64,000 bases of DNA from Thermoprotei archaeon (GTDB lineage Archaea; Thermoproteota; Thermoprotei; Gearchaeales; Gearchaeaceae): the NCBI GenBank assembly GCA_017857595.1, contig JAFMCU010000004.1, forward strand, positions 40,427 through 104,426, written 5' to 3'. Shown one piece after another: positions 36,259 to 45,816 of this stretch. The stretch's first letter is position 1. Each line of letters starts with the position of its first letter. Under the pieces are notes generated by a model. The model made no database searches. It was not told the DNA's origin and worked only from the letters and a program-made list of their open reading frames with translations. The position numbers and the translations under genes are program-made.

Positions 36259-36567
36259 CTATTTCAACGCCTCATTCAAAATTTCTTTAGCCTTCTTCAA
36301 ATCTGGTTTACCATTTTCATCCAAAGGCACTCTACTCATTACATATTTTATTTCTTTATTTTCAGTTTGTATAAATACCTGAGGAATTTCAACTCCTCCA
36401 AATTCGTCTTTGACTCCATAAGTCGCGAGGAAGTTCCAGTCTTCATTTTTAAGTTCAAGTTCTACATTATTTTCTTTGGATACTTCTTCAACCACTTTTT
36501 TGACATATTTTGAAGATTCTTCCCACTCTGCTAAAACAGCTATAATCTTCTTATTAGCCATGTTCAA
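36259..36567 (-). CDS. Thioredoxin-fold protein without cysteines
   Basis: 102 aa. The strand-helix pattern and the GGVEIPQVFIQ segment (cis-proline loop) fit a thioredoxin or glutaredoxin fold. There is no Cys anywhere, so no redox activity is expected. A scaffold or binding role is possible. An ATG two codons in (36561) is an alternative start. It lies before the prepilin peptidase in the direction opposite to that gene's product flow, with a 47-bp gap. Confidence 0.5.
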   Translation of the reverse strand: MNMANKKIIAVLAEWEESSKYVKKVVEEVSKENNVELELKNEDWNFLATYGVKDEFGGVEIPQVFIQTENKEIKYVMSRVPLDENGKPDLKKAKEILNEALK

Positions 36568-36614
36568 TCTTTAAAATTCAAATGTAAAAAATCTTTCTAT
36601 TTTTATGATTGAAG

Positions 36615-37391
36615 TTATATGATGGATAGAGCAATTGAACTTATCAAATCACCGATAAAAATTGTAAAGAAGAGCGATATAGTCAAATATAGCAAAAAAG
36701 GTTGTATATTTTCTACCCAATAATAATCGTCATCGTAATAACCTTTTCTAGCAAACGTATCTTGAAAATCTAGGCTTCTTACTTTTCTAAACAAGCTAAG
36801 CTTCTTTTTTCCCTTCTCCATTATAATTAAAGAAACATAAAATTTTCCCTTCTCAATTTTTTCCCGATTTATCTTTTCTCCAAATAAGAAGAGAATAATT
36901 TTTTCCTTAAGAGAAAAGCTATTATCGAATAATTTTCCTGCTTTTAAAAAAGTTATAATGTTTTTTACAATATTCACTAGTATATAAAAAATTGAAATGA
37001 TAATTCCATTCCATAGAACTGCAAGAGGAAAATCAGGAGGTTGAACTAGTAGGGTCTTGAATCCTAATTTTGGCGCATACGGAATTGCTACAGGAAGAAC
37101 TATAGCAGCTATTGCATCCGCGCCTCCAAAGTCAGCTATATAATACATTATGCTTGCTATGAGAGAGTTAATTAAAATAACAAATAAGAAATAAAATATA
37201 TTTATGGAGTTAAGTATGATAATTTGATACAAAGAAGCAGGTAAAGTCAATAATATTAGTAAGATCCAAACTGTGTCGGAAATTTCTCTATATTTTATAT
37301 CCTTATATGCGGCGTATGAAAAGAAGGCTGCTGTCACAATAAACTTGTATAAATTTAATATATTGTTCAATTCATAATCTAAAATTATCAT
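36615..37391 (-). CDS. Prepilin peptidase (PibD/FlaK type)
   Basis: Membrane aspartyl protease that cleaves class III signal peptides of pilins and archaellins. 258 aa. The first catalytic Asp is Asp31 in YKDIKYREISD. The second is Asp92 in FGGAD, the archaeal variant of GxGD. Several membrane helices surround them, with a cytoplasmic insert around 170-215 and a C-terminal helix. It is the only such enzyme in the window and the likely processor of the pilins at 14.4-20.1 kb. Confidence 0.88.
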   Translation of the reverse strand: MIILDYELNNILNLYKFIVTAAFFSYAAYKDIKYREISDTVWILLILLTLPASLYQIIILNSINIFYFLFVILINSLIASIMYYIADFGGADAIAAIVLPVAIPYAPKLGFKTLLVQPPDFPLAVLWNGIIISIFYILVNIVKNIITFLKAGKLFDNSFSLKEKIILFLFGEKINREKIEKGKFYVSLIIMEKGKKKLSLFRKVRSLDFQDTFARKGYYDDDYYWVENIQPFLLYLTISLFFTIFIGDLISSIALSII

Positions 37392-37443
37392 TCTTACTAA
37401 AAGTTACAAATTAATATTTAAAAGAGTATCCTAACTTTTATAT

Positions 37444-37884
37444 ATGAAACTGTTTAACATAACAGTTGTTTTATATTTAATAGTAATGCACATAATAACT
37501 TACTTCTATTGTTTAAACTACATAGGCATTGGATTTTACCTAACCTATACAATTGTTTCAATTTCATCCCTTGTAATCATATTAGCATCCTTCGTTGTGT
37601 TCATCAGCAATTTTCAAACAAACAAGAATTATAAAGGCTATTTGTTTATACTCTTTTCAGTAATATTACCTATAAGTATTAGTTATTACCTACCTTTCAT
37701 TTTTTATTCACAAACGGTAAAATACTTGTATAAAATATTTCCTAACATAACTACAGCTTTAATTTATATCTCATACAATCCAACATTTTATTTAGCTACA
37801 ATTCCTCAGCTAGTTTCATCGATAATAACAGCTTTAATAGCTTATTTTTATTTTCATTTTAAAAAATTTTCTATTCGGAAGTAG
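37444..37884 (+). CDS. Four-helix membrane protein of unknown function
   Basis: 146 aa with four predicted membrane helices (about 5-25, 31-54, 66-88 and 115-137) and a basic C-terminus. No family recognised. A T-rich TTTTATATATG start region suggests a promoter directly upstream. Its 3' end overlaps the TldE gene on the other strand by 14 bases. Confidence 0.5.
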   Translation: MKLFNITVVLYLIVMHIITYFYCLNYIGIGFYLTYTIVSISSLVIILASFVVFISNFQTNKNYKGYLFILFSVILPISISYYLPFIFYSQTVKYLYKIFPNITTALIYISYNPTFYLATIPQLVSSIITALIAYFYFHFKKFSIRK

Positions 37885-39196
37885 TTATATTAAGATTTCT
37901 TATTAATGCATAAGGAGCAAAGGTAGGTATTTCTACTTCCCACCATTTGATCGGATAGTTTAAATTGGTTAATGTCTCAATTGCGTTCATAATATTTAAA
38001 AAATTATCACTAAGCCTAGCTCCAACTAAATAACTTTTTTCTTCCCCTTTCTCAATCTCAATTACTCCATCTCTTAATACAGTTGAAAAATCTCCCTTTC
38101 TATAATTTTGATATCTTAAATACCAGCTATTAACGATTAAAAGACCGTTGCCTAGCTCTTTTAAAATTTCTTCTTCTTTCATATCTCCTTCATTTATAAA
38201 TATACTCCATGGGATAGGAACGATTAAACCTGCATTTCCAGTTGATTCTGTATTAAATTTTTTTGCTGTTGTAAGATTATGTAGGTATGTTTTTAAAATA
38301 CCTTTTTCTATAATATCCTTTCTGTATGTTCTTATTCCTTCGTCATCGAATCTTGAATAACCGGGTGATCTCGTTGTATTAGGGTCATCATATATGCTCA
38401 ATTTTTCACATGCAACTTTTTCGTTAATTTTTTCTGAAAGAAATGATAGACCGGATTCCACGCTAAAAGCTGAAGCACTCATGGCTACCCTTTCCATAAG
38501 TTGAGCAAATATCATCGGAGATAATATTACATCATATTTACCTGGCTGAATTTTCTTAACTGGTAAATTTTTTTCTAAAAATAAAGTAGATTTCTCAATA
38601 ACAGGCTTAACGTTTAAATCTTTAATATTTCGAGAAAAGCTGGACCATTGACCGGTTATTGAAGCATCATTTAGACATCTATGGTTAATTGACACTGTTT
38701 CTCTTTCATCATCCAAATCAATTCCAAGCGAATTCAAAAGTCTAATTTTATCTATTTTAATAGTAAAAATACCAGCAGTCTCTTTTACTTTTTTGTTAAC
38801 ACTTTCATTTATTACATTTTCTATAATATCCATTGCTTTTTCTTCATATTCTATAACACTCGTATCAACCGGTAATTTATCTATGAAGTTTTCACTTTTT
38901 TTAATGGGTGCATAATTCGAATCTTCAGGCATTTTGCTTACAGTCCTTATTAAGTAATCAGCATAATCGTCAACGTTAAATTGTGCATCGCCCAAGCTTG
39001 TTACGAGATATCGGTTTTTATATCCTATTTTTAATGTTATTTCCCATGTATTGTTTATTATAGGAATGGAAATTTTATTATTAGAATACCTAATAATTAA
39101 CTGTTCCGTTAATGTCCTCTTTATTATTATATCCTTGGCTCCTTTGCTCTGCAGCCTATTAAGTAAACTCTCAATTTTTCTTTCGATATCGTTCAT
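37871..39196 (-). CDS. pmbA: TldE/PmbA-like subunit of the TldD/TldE protease
   Basis: 441 aa. Partner subunit of the heterodimeric TldD/TldE metalloprotease, which degrades small peptides. The family fold is clear (PGKYDVILSPMIFAQL, YDDPNTTRSPGYSRFDDEG, NSWYLRYQNYRKGDFS), and as expected for TldE the HExxxH zinc motif is absent. It overlaps the tldD stop by four bases. Confidence 0.88.
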   Translation of the reverse strand: MNDIERKIESLLNRLQSKGAKDIIIKRTLTEQLIIRYSNNKISIPIINNTWEITLKIGYKNRYLVTSLGDAQFNVDDYADYLIRTVSKMPEDSNYAPIKKSENFIDKLPVDTSVIEYEEKAMDIIENVINESVNKKVKETAGIFTIKIDKIRLLNSLGIDLDDERETVSINHRCLNDASITGQWSSFSRNIKDLNVKPVIEKSTLFLEKNLPVKKIQPGKYDVILSPMIFAQLMERVAMSASAFSVESGLSFLSEKINEKVACEKLSIYDDPNTTRSPGYSRFDDEGIRTYRKDIIEKGILKTYLHNLTTAKKFNTESTGNAGLIVPIPWSIFINEGDMKEEEILKELGNGLLIVNSWYLRYQNYRKGDFSTVLRDGVIEIEKGEEKSYLVGARLSDNFLNIMNAIETLTNLNYPIKWWEVEIPTFAPYALIRNLNITTSE

Positions 39197-40611
39197 CTTA
39201 TTATCACGCCTGATACCTTAATTGTTGGGCTACCAAACCAAACAGGAACACCTTGCATAGGATCACCCTTTCCACAAGTTCCTGTATGAAACTTCAAGTC
39301 CTTTCCAACAGCAGTAATGTTTTTGAAATAAAATCCTGTTGTCATTTCTAAAGGCACATTTGTGACCATTTCTTTAATGCGACCGTTTTCAATAAAATAG
39401 CATTCCAAACCTACATATTTTTGATTCCATCTTATATCATCTATATTCCATTCCATGTAAGATTTTAGATAGATTCCTTTTTTTACACTTTCTATTATTT
39501 CCTCTACAGAATAATCTCCCTTATCAATGTACGTATTAGACATCCTGATCAAAGGTTCATTAAAATAAAAAGCAGATCTTGCAGAACCATTACTTTTTGC
39601 TGATATATAATTTGCATACTCTCTATTAGTTAAGAATTCATTTACATATCCATTTTTAATAAGATATTTTTTTCTTGCAGGCACACCTTCATCATCATAT
39701 ACGTAATAACCCGAAGATTTTTCAATTAAAGGATCATCGATTATTGTTAGTTGATCACTACCTATTTTTTCTTTGCCTAACATTTCGATTTTTGCATAGG
39801 ACAAACCTCCTTGAGCTGCTTCTCTGCCCATGATTCTATCTAGTTCAAATGGATGACCACATGCCTCATGAGAACTTAATCCTGCTATTTCACTATCTAT
39901 AATGACATCAAATTGACCTTTTTCTTTAAGTTCTTTGGCTTCATCTAAAATTTTACCTAGCACTTTAGCATCTCTTTCCATGTCCTCTTTAAAATTCTCA
40001 TCTTCAATTATTTCCCATCCTTTTTTTCCTCCTACCCCTTTAGCTCGTTGAACTGTTGTTTTTTGAGGATCTATCGCTGTAAGTATTCTGTAGATGAGGG
40101 TATATGGCATTTGATGCTCGATTTTACTACCTTCAGTATTCATATATAGTTTGTATTCATTATGAGTATAAACATTGAACAACCTTGTTTTAATCCTTTG
40201 TTCCAAATTAAATACATCGCTATCCAATTCTTTAAAATCTTTAATCACTTCATCAAAATCTTTTTCATTATGAGATATTTTTGGTTTTACAATACATGTA
40301 TCATGATATCCACGATGCCTTTCTATGTTGATATTTCTTCCTCTTCTTTTTGTTGTTCGGGCTATTTTGATAGCATTATTGCAAGTCTTGATTAGTTCTT
40401 CCTGTGTTAATATGTTAGTTGAAGCGAAGCCAAATGAACCATCAATTAATACTCTTATTCCAATACCTTTAATTAAGCCTGTATTAATATTTCTTATCTC
40501 ACCATTTATGAAGACGTATTCATTATATCTTAAATCTTGATATCTAGCTTCAGCGAACTTAGCTCCTTCTTTTAAGGCATAATCTAATACTTTATTTATA
40601 ATTTCTTCCAT
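39193..40611 (-). CDS. tldD: TldD metalloprotease subunit
   Basis: 472 aa. Catalytic subunit with zinc motif HEACGH (His248, Glu249, His252) followed by PFELDRIMGREAAQGG, and a third ligand probably in the C-terminal HTGTCGKGDPMQGVPV block. The N-terminal domain has the typical ALKEGAKFAEARYQD opening. It forms a translationally coupled pair with tldE. Confidence 0.93.
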   Translation of the reverse strand: MEEIINKVLDYALKEGAKFAEARYQDLRYNEYVFINGEIRNINTGLIKGIGIRVLIDGSFGFASTNILTQEELIKTCNNAIKIARTTKRRGRNINIERHRGYHDTCIVKPKISHNEKDFDEVIKDFKELDSDVFNLEQRIKTRLFNVYTHNEYKLYMNTEGSKIEHQMPYTLIYRILTAIDPQKTTVQRAKGVGGKKGWEIIEDENFKEDMERDAKVLGKILDEAKELKEKGQFDVIIDSEIAGLSSHEACGHPFELDRIMGREAAQGGLSYAKIEMLGKEKIGSDQLTIIDDPLIEKSSGYYVYDDEGVPARKKYLIKNGYVNEFLTNREYANYISAKSNGSARSAFYFNEPLIRMSNTYIDKGDYSVEEIIESVKKGIYLKSYMEWNIDDIRWNQKYVGLECYFIENGRIKEMVTNVPLEMTTGFYFKNITAVGKDLKFHTGTCGKGDPMQGVPVWFGSPTIKVSGVIIR

Positions 40612-40639
40612 TCAAGAAATAATATTATTATTTCTATAT

Positions 40640-41215
40640 TTATTTTAAAAATGAGTACAATCTTACAAATGTTGAGTATAAAGAGAGAATAATTATGATT
40701 ACCAAAGCCAAGTTTAATGAATTTGTGTAGACAGGATACAAAAATGAAAATAATATAAGTACTATTAACCTTTCACTTCTTTCTCCAATTGAATATTTTA
40801 TATTTTCTGGAACTTTTTCAGAGTACTTCTCGATTTTAGCTCTTACAAATGAAGGTAGCATTGAAGAAAATACAGCTAAAGTAACGATTAACCAATTTGA
40901 TAAATTTGATATTCCTAAGAAAAGCATTGGTATTATTTCAGTAAATCTATCTATTGTAGAATCTAATACGGCACCTCTAATGCTTTCTTTTTTTGAAATA
41001 CGCGCTAAAGAGCCATCAAGTATGTCCATAAATCCCATCAGTAATATGAATACTCCTGCTAATACAGGCATTTGAAGAAAATAAAAAATTGACGCTATTA
41101 AAGATAAAGGTAGACTAATAATAGTTATTTGATTAGGTGTTACTCCCCAATTCTTTAAAGGTATAACAATTGAAATTAAGTAATTATCAAGTTTATTTCT
41201 TATTTTTCCCAGCAT
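40640..41215 (-). CDS. CDP-alcohol phosphatidyltransferase (archaetidylinositol phosphate synthase-like)
   Basis: 191-aa integral membrane enzyme joining CDP-archaeol to an alcohol phosphate. The family motif DG-x2-AR-x8-G-x3-D-x3-D is complete (DGSLARISKKESIRGAVLDSTIDR, about residues 66-89), with membrane helices on both sides. Size and context in Thermoproteota suggest archaetidylinositol phosphate synthase. The alcohol partner is inferred. Start overlaps the LysRS stop by one base. Confidence 0.83.
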   Translation of the reverse strand: MLGKIRNKLDNYLISIVIPLKNWGVTPNQITIISLPLSLIASIFYFLQMPVLAGVFILLMGFMDILDGSLARISKKESIRGAVLDSTIDRFTEIIPMLFLGISNLSNWLIVTLAVFSSMLPSFVRAKIEKYSEKVPENIKYSIGERSERLIVLILFSFLYPVYTNSLNLALVIIIILSLYSTFVRLYSFLK

Positions 41216-42819
41216 TAGCCATTTAAGAATTTTTCTATAAGGTTCGATACTTCTTGCTTTCCAACAGCTTGAATCAATGAAACCAATTTGGGCCCACTAT
41301 CTTGGCCTAAAATTATTTGGTATAACATCTTAAATGCAGCCTGAGATGTTATTCCTTTTTCCTTTATAATTTGATATATTTTGGCTTCAAGTGAAATTGT
41401 GTCTTTCTCATCCCAATTTTTTATAGCATTATAAACTGATTTAATAAATTCAATTTCAGCTTCGCTAAACTTGGACTTTATACCTTCAGGTAATTCTGTA
41501 TTTACTTTTATCTTTAATTTAGAAGGTGCATATTTATTAACCCAATAACTAGCTTTATCCAGCATCATTGATAAAATTTTGTAATCATGTTCTGTTAAGT
41601 AATCTTTATTTATGTGGCCTGTCCTTTTCAATCTCTTAATTGCTTCTTCAATTTTGTTTTGTTGAGGAATAATTTGAACTATTATTGCTAAATATGAATA
41701 AGGTACTTGCACACCAATTTCTTTTGGTGGATTAAAATCATTAGCTGCCTTATAGCTAAATTTTATATCATAGATTAATTCAGGATTTTTAGGTTTTTCT
41801 AAATCAAAGTATATTCTTTCAGCTCTATCATATTCTTCGTGTAAATAAGGTATTGTATTTGTAGGATCAAAATCTAAGTGCGTTTTTGCTTTCATTATCA
41901 AATACCAATATTTTAAGACTTCAGGTCTTCCTACTCTTAACCATTCATCTACATCAAAAGATACCCCTTCTGAACTGCCCATTGGTTCCCTTTTTCCTTC
42001 TACTATTAAATCAACCCATTCATAACCGAATCCTTTAGGTGGCTCTAAATTGAAAATTTTAGAGTATAATTCATTGCAGCTATCTCTGCTACCTCCTGCT
42101 GCTGCGTGATCTTTACCATATAATTCTATATCTACTTTTAATGTGTACCATAAAGCAACCCATTCAGCCCTCCATTCTAATTTTCCTTCAAATATACTTG
42201 TTTCTCCTTCATTACCACATTTAGGGCAATAGTAAAAAATCTTTTCCTTCTCTATTTTAAGAACTTTAGTAGATAATATATTATAACACTTTTTGCATAG
42301 AGGTTTAAACGGGACCCAATCTTCTTTCAATTTCTCCCCTTTATATTTATTTAATATCTCTCTTGCTTTGTCTTTATTATTTAACAATATTCTAATTGCT
42401 TCATGCATCCTTTCATTATTTTCATAAAGATTATGAGTAAAAACAGGTTTTGCCGTTATACCGTATTCTTGGTAACTTTTTTCATAGGGTTCATAAAAAT
42501 GTTCAACCCAATTTGAATGTTCACCAAAAGGATCAGGCACATTAAGTATTCTTACTCCTTTCCATTCATCAATAAATTTCTTAGTAACTAATGGTTCTTT
42601 AGCTTTAAGAGGATCCTGTGTGTAAATGGTAACTAAATGTGTAGCATCTTTTCCAGTATTTTTAAGCATTCTATAGATTATTGTTGGGTAAATTACTTCG
42701 CCTCGTAATTTACCAATGTGAATTGGTCCAGATACTGCCATACCGCCATTTATTACATATCTTTCTTTTTCCTTGCTAAGTACTTCGTCTACGAATCGTT
42801 CAAGCCAAAACTTTATCAT
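41215..42819 (-). CDS. lysS: Lysyl-tRNA synthetase, class I
   Basis: 534 aa. Charges tRNA-Lys using the class I fold. HIGH-type motif SGPIHIGKLRG (about 30-40). A cysteine zinc site (CKKC ... CPKC, about 174-207). AAGGSRDSCNELY. A KMSKS-equivalent loop reads PMGSSEG (about 274). The helical C-terminal domain binds the anticodon. Class I LysRS occurs in many archaea but not in Sulfolobales, which use class II. Four-base overlap with S26e. Confidence 0.94.
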   Translation of the reverse strand: MIKFWLERFVDEVLSKEKERYVINGGMAVSGPIHIGKLRGEVIYPTIIYRMLKNTGKDATHLVTIYTQDPLKAKEPLVTKKFIDEWKGVRILNVPDPFGEHSNWVEHFYEPYEKSYQEYGITAKPVFTHNLYENNERMHEAIRILLNNKDKAREILNKYKGEKLKEDWVPFKPLCKKCYNILSTKVLKIEKEKIFYYCPKCGNEGETSIFEGKLEWRAEWVALWYTLKVDIELYGKDHAAAGGSRDSCNELYSKIFNLEPPKGFGYEWVDLIVEGKREPMGSSEGVSFDVDEWLRVGRPEVLKYWYLIMKAKTHLDFDPTNTIPYLHEEYDRAERIYFDLEKPKNPELIYDIKFSYKAANDFNPPKEIGVQVPYSYLAIIVQIIPQQNKIEEAIKRLKRTGHINKDYLTEHDYKILSMMLDKASYWVNKYAPSKLKIKVNTELPEGIKSKFSEAEIEFIKSVYNAIKNWDEKDTISLEAKIYQIIKEKGITSQAAFKMLYQIILGQDSGPKLVSLIQAVGKQEVSNLIEKFLNG

Positions 42820-43097
42820 CTATACGGAAGCTTCCTTTCTTCTTCTGCTCTAACTTTTCTAATACCCCTAAATACAGCACAGGAGACACAATAAACAACA
42901 GTAACAGGAACTTTCATTATTTTAGCTCCTTTCTTTTCAAGTTCAGCAGCCAATTGAGGATCAACAATACTTTGTTCTCTTGTAACTTTAATTGCCTTAC
43001 CTCTAGGGATCAACCTACCACAACCATCACAAGATACTACCGAATCTCGGCCTTTGGCCCCCTTTGCTCTACCTCTGCTCTTTCTTTTTTTTGTCAT
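42816..43097 (-). CDS. rps26e: Ribosomal protein S26e
   Basis: 93-aa small-subunit protein near the mRNA exit channel. A basic N-terminus (KKRKSRGRAKGAKG) is followed by zinc ligands CDGC and CVSC. Among archaea, S26e is limited mainly to the TACK and Asgard groups, so it is useful for placing the organism. It overlaps the LysRS start. Confidence 0.95.
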   Translation of the reverse strand: MTKKRKSRGRAKGAKGRDSVVSCDGCGRLIPRGKAIKVTREQSIVDPQLAAELEKKGAKIMKVPVTVVYCVSCAVFRGIRKVRAEEERKLPYR

Positions 43098-43147
43098 AAA
43101 TATATTTTTATCAAATATAACCTATATATTGTTGAAAATTTTATTTT

Positions 43148-44569
43148 TTAATAGGTTTTTGCTACATATCCAATCCTTTCTGTCTTAGAATTGCATACTA
43201 TACAATTACCTATACTTTTCAACATAAAATCATAACCTAAAAAACTTGCACCAGTCAACATTTTATCAATTGTCTTACCACATTCCTCTTTTTCACATAT
43301 TCCAAATTTTGCTACTTTTTTGTTCCTTAAAATTTCATCAATCGAAGCTAATTTATCAACTGATATTATTTTATTAAACATATCATTTCTTGCTTTATTT
43401 TTTAATTGAATTTCTATATTAGAGAATGAAATTTTTATTTGCTTAAAAAGTTCATTAAGTGGAATATGTTTTTTATTGCCCGTTCGTTCAGCGAAGAAAA
43501 GCTTTTGTTCTTTTATTTCTCTAGGTCCAATTTCTATCCTTAAAGGGACACCTAATCTTTCCCATTCATAAAATTTTTCACCAGGAGTTTTATCTTCTCT
43601 ATCATCTAATATCGCTTTATAACCTGCCAACTGAATAATTTCATGTACTTTCTTAGAATAATCTAAAATTTCATTTTTCAAACTTTCATAAATTATTGGT
43701 ACTATAACTATTTGCAAAGGTGCAAGATTTGGTGGAATAATTGCTCCAATATCATCGCCAAAGTGTATAAGTAATGCAGCAATTGATCTTTCTGAGATTC
43801 CATAACTATTCATATGGTAATAATCGTATGAACCATCTCTTCTCATAAACTTTCCATCAAAGACTTTTGAGAAATTTTGAGCAAGATAATGTATTGAGCC
43901 TATTTGCAAAGATTTACCATCAGGCAGTATTGTATCGAAAGCTATTGAGATTTCAGCTCCAGGAAACCTATCCCAAGAAGGTCTTTCGACTGTTATGTAG
44001 GGGATACCTAGTTTGTCAAAGAATCTACAATATATATCATATGCCTCTTTTACCATTTCTAATGATTCTTCTTTTGTTGCGCTGAATGTAAAAGCTTCTT
44101 TAAATGTATTTACTTCTCTAACTCTTATCATTGGGTGCGTAGTTTTTGTTTCATATCTAAATATACTTACTATCTGGTACACTTTAAGGGGTAGATCTCT
44201 ATAAGATAAAAGAAAGTTTTTAAATATAACAGCCATCGCGGTTTCACTTGTCGGTCTTAAAGCTAATTCCATTTCTAGTTTATCTTCTCCACCTTTAGTT
44301 ACCCAATATACTTGACCTAGAAATCCTGCTATATGCTTAGCTTCTTTTTCCAGCATTTCTCTTGTAATTAGAAGAGGGAGAAGTACTTCTTTATGTCCAG
44401 TTTCATTCAACAATTCCCTTAAAATCGATGTTACCTTATCTCTTAATAAAAAACCATTTGGTAACCAACTTCCACAACCTTTAATTGGATAGTTGCCATA
44501 ATCGTATAGTTCAGCATTTTTTAGTATTTCAGAAAACCATTCCATTAAATCCTTTTCCTTTGACACCAT
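43148..44569 (-). CDS. proS: Prolyl-tRNA synthetase (archaeal/eukaryotic type)
   Basis: 473-aa class II synthetase. Motif 2 region is FRYETKTTHPMIRVREVNTFKEAFTF; motif 1 region has GSWLPNGFLLRDKVTSILREL; motif 3 region contains LRPTSETAM earlier and GISERSIAALLIHFGDD. The C-terminal zinc-like domain has CEKEECG and CIVC. There is no bacterial editing insertion. It lies upstream of S26e with a 50-bp gap. Confidence 0.95.
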   Translation of the reverse strand: MVSKEKDLMEWFSEILKNAELYDYGNYPIKGCGSWLPNGFLLRDKVTSILRELLNETGHKEVLLPLLITREMLEKEAKHIAGFLGQVYWVTKGGEDKLEMELALRPTSETAMAVIFKNFLLSYRDLPLKVYQIVSIFRYETKTTHPMIRVREVNTFKEAFTFSATKEESLEMVKEAYDIYCRFFDKLGIPYITVERPSWDRFPGAEISIAFDTILPDGKSLQIGSIHYLAQNFSKVFDGKFMRRDGSYDYYHMNSYGISERSIAALLIHFGDDIGAIIPPNLAPLQIVIVPIIYESLKNEILDYSKKVHEIIQLAGYKAILDDREDKTPGEKFYEWERLGVPLRIEIGPREIKEQKLFFAERTGNKKHIPLNELFKQIKISFSNIEIQLKNKARNDMFNKIISVDKLASIDEILRNKKVAKFGICEKEECGKTIDKMLTGASFLGYDFMLKSIGNCIVCNSKTERIGYVAKTY

Positions 44570-44611
44570 TAAGCAAAATAAATGGAGATTAAATTTATAT
44601 TGTTTTGTAAA

Positions 44612-45388
44612 TCATGAAAATGATTTTCTTCCATATACTATATATCCTGTATGTCCAATCATCAACGTTCTAGGTCGAATTTTTCCTGCTTCGACTTGAT
44701 ATTCTCTTTCAATTAACTCTATTCCGTGAATATCTCTGAAACTATTTTCTTTTAAAACACTGCATATTTTTTCTACTTGATTAATCGTTGGACAAAAACA
44801 TACTAAAATTCCAGAATTTTTAAGAGAATTGAATGCAGGTTTAATAACATCCCAAGGATTTCCTATATCGATTATAGTAGCATCCATATCTTTTTCATCT
44901 ATACCTTCAATTGGATTTTTATTCTTGAATGTTACATATTCACTTAAACCTATCTTTTCTATGTTTCTTTTAGCAAGTTCTAAAAAATCTAAATTTATAT
45001 CATAAGTGTAAACATGGCCTGTGGGCTTTACATAATAAGCTAAAGCAGCTGTCAAGGCACCACTACCTGTTCCAATCTCCACTACATTTTTTCCACTAGC
45101 TACGTTAGCTATAAACAGAATATAAGCAGCATCTTTTTGATAAATAATTTGTGTTTTTCTCTGAATCTTTTTAATAAAATCAGCAATGGTAGGTTTAGCT
45201 AGGACGAATTCTATATTTTTGCTAGTCTTTACCAATGAACCGTATTCTTTTCCTATAACATCATTTAAATCTATATAGCCTTTATGCGTGTGGAATCTTT
45301 CATTTCTATTGACTTTTACTAGGAAATTTTTTCTTTCGTTTAAAATGAAAAGAACATAATCTCCTTCATGAATAGCTGTATTGTCCAT
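44612..45388 (-). CDS. trmI: tRNA (adenine-N1)-methyltransferase TrmI
   Basis: 258 aa. Methylates A57/A58 in the T-loop of tRNAs in archaea. N-terminal small domain with the IGKEYGSLVKT block, then a Rossmann methyltransferase with VVEIGTGSGALTAAL (SAM binding), YDINLDFLELAKRN, and a C-terminal RPRTLMIGHTGYIVYGRK tail typical of TrmI. The start overlaps the upstream zinc-ribbon gene by 23 bases. Confidence 0.9.
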   Translation of the reverse strand: MDNTAIHEGDYVLFILNERKNFLVKVNRNERFHTHKGYIDLNDVIGKEYGSLVKTSKNIEFVLAKPTIADFIKKIQRKTQIIYQKDAAYILFIANVASGKNVVEIGTGSGALTAALAYYVKPTGHVYTYDINLDFLELAKRNIEKIGLSEYVTFKNKNPIEGIDEKDMDATIIDIGNPWDVIKPAFNSLKNSGILVCFCPTINQVEKICSVLKENSFRDIHGIELIEREYQVEAGKIRPRTLMIGHTGYIVYGRKSFS

Positions 45389-45578
45389 CTTTATATGTGT
45401 ATTTTAATTTCTTAACGATCTCGCTTGCCAATTTATGGTTTTCATATATACCAAATTTTTTGCATTTATCTATACTGAATTTAGTTCCACATCTATTACA
45501 TAATTTCATTTTATATGTAGAATAAAATGCTTGAATCTCTCCACATCTTGGACATTGAGCGACAAGAAATTTATTCAT
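45366..45578 (-). CDS. DUF1922-like zinc-ribbon protein
   Basis: 70 aa. A single zinc ribbon (CPRC at 9-12 and CNRC at about 31-34) followed by the FGIYENHKLASEIVKKLK helix, matching small archaeal DUF1922-type proteins of unknown role. It overlaps trmI and the upstream coiled-coil gene, so all three are one operon. A link to tRNA methylation is only suggested by position. Confidence 0.72.
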   Translation of the reverse strand: MNKFLVAQCPRCGEIQAFYSTYKMKLCNRCGTKFSIDKCKKFGIYENHKLASEIVKKLKYTYKDGQYSYS

Positions 45579-45772
45579 ATAATACCTTTTTTCTTTAACT
45601 CGTTTTCTAATTCTTCAATTTTCTTCAGTATTAGGTCTAATTTTTTATCCATGCTAACAATTCTTTTTACTATTTCTAATTCATATTGAGAAGTAATGTT
45701 AGTAATGAGAGGATTTCTTCCAATACTTTCTAAGAATCTTAATCTATCTAATTTATCTTTTTCACTTTCCAA
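45575..45772 (-). CDS. Small coiled-coil protein
   Basis: 65 aa, almost entirely helical, with a leucine/isoleucine heptad pattern in the second half (IVSMDKKLDLILKKIEELENELKK). Not recognised. It overlaps the zinc-ribbon gene by four bases, as expected for a real coupled gene. Confidence 0.6.
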   Translation of the reverse strand: MESEKDKLDRLRFLESIGRNPLITNITSQYELEIVKRIVSMDKKLDLILKKIEELENELKKKGII

Positions 45773-45816
45773 TTCTACTCAACAATATAATATTTTAAAA
45801 GGAAATTAAAACTGAT

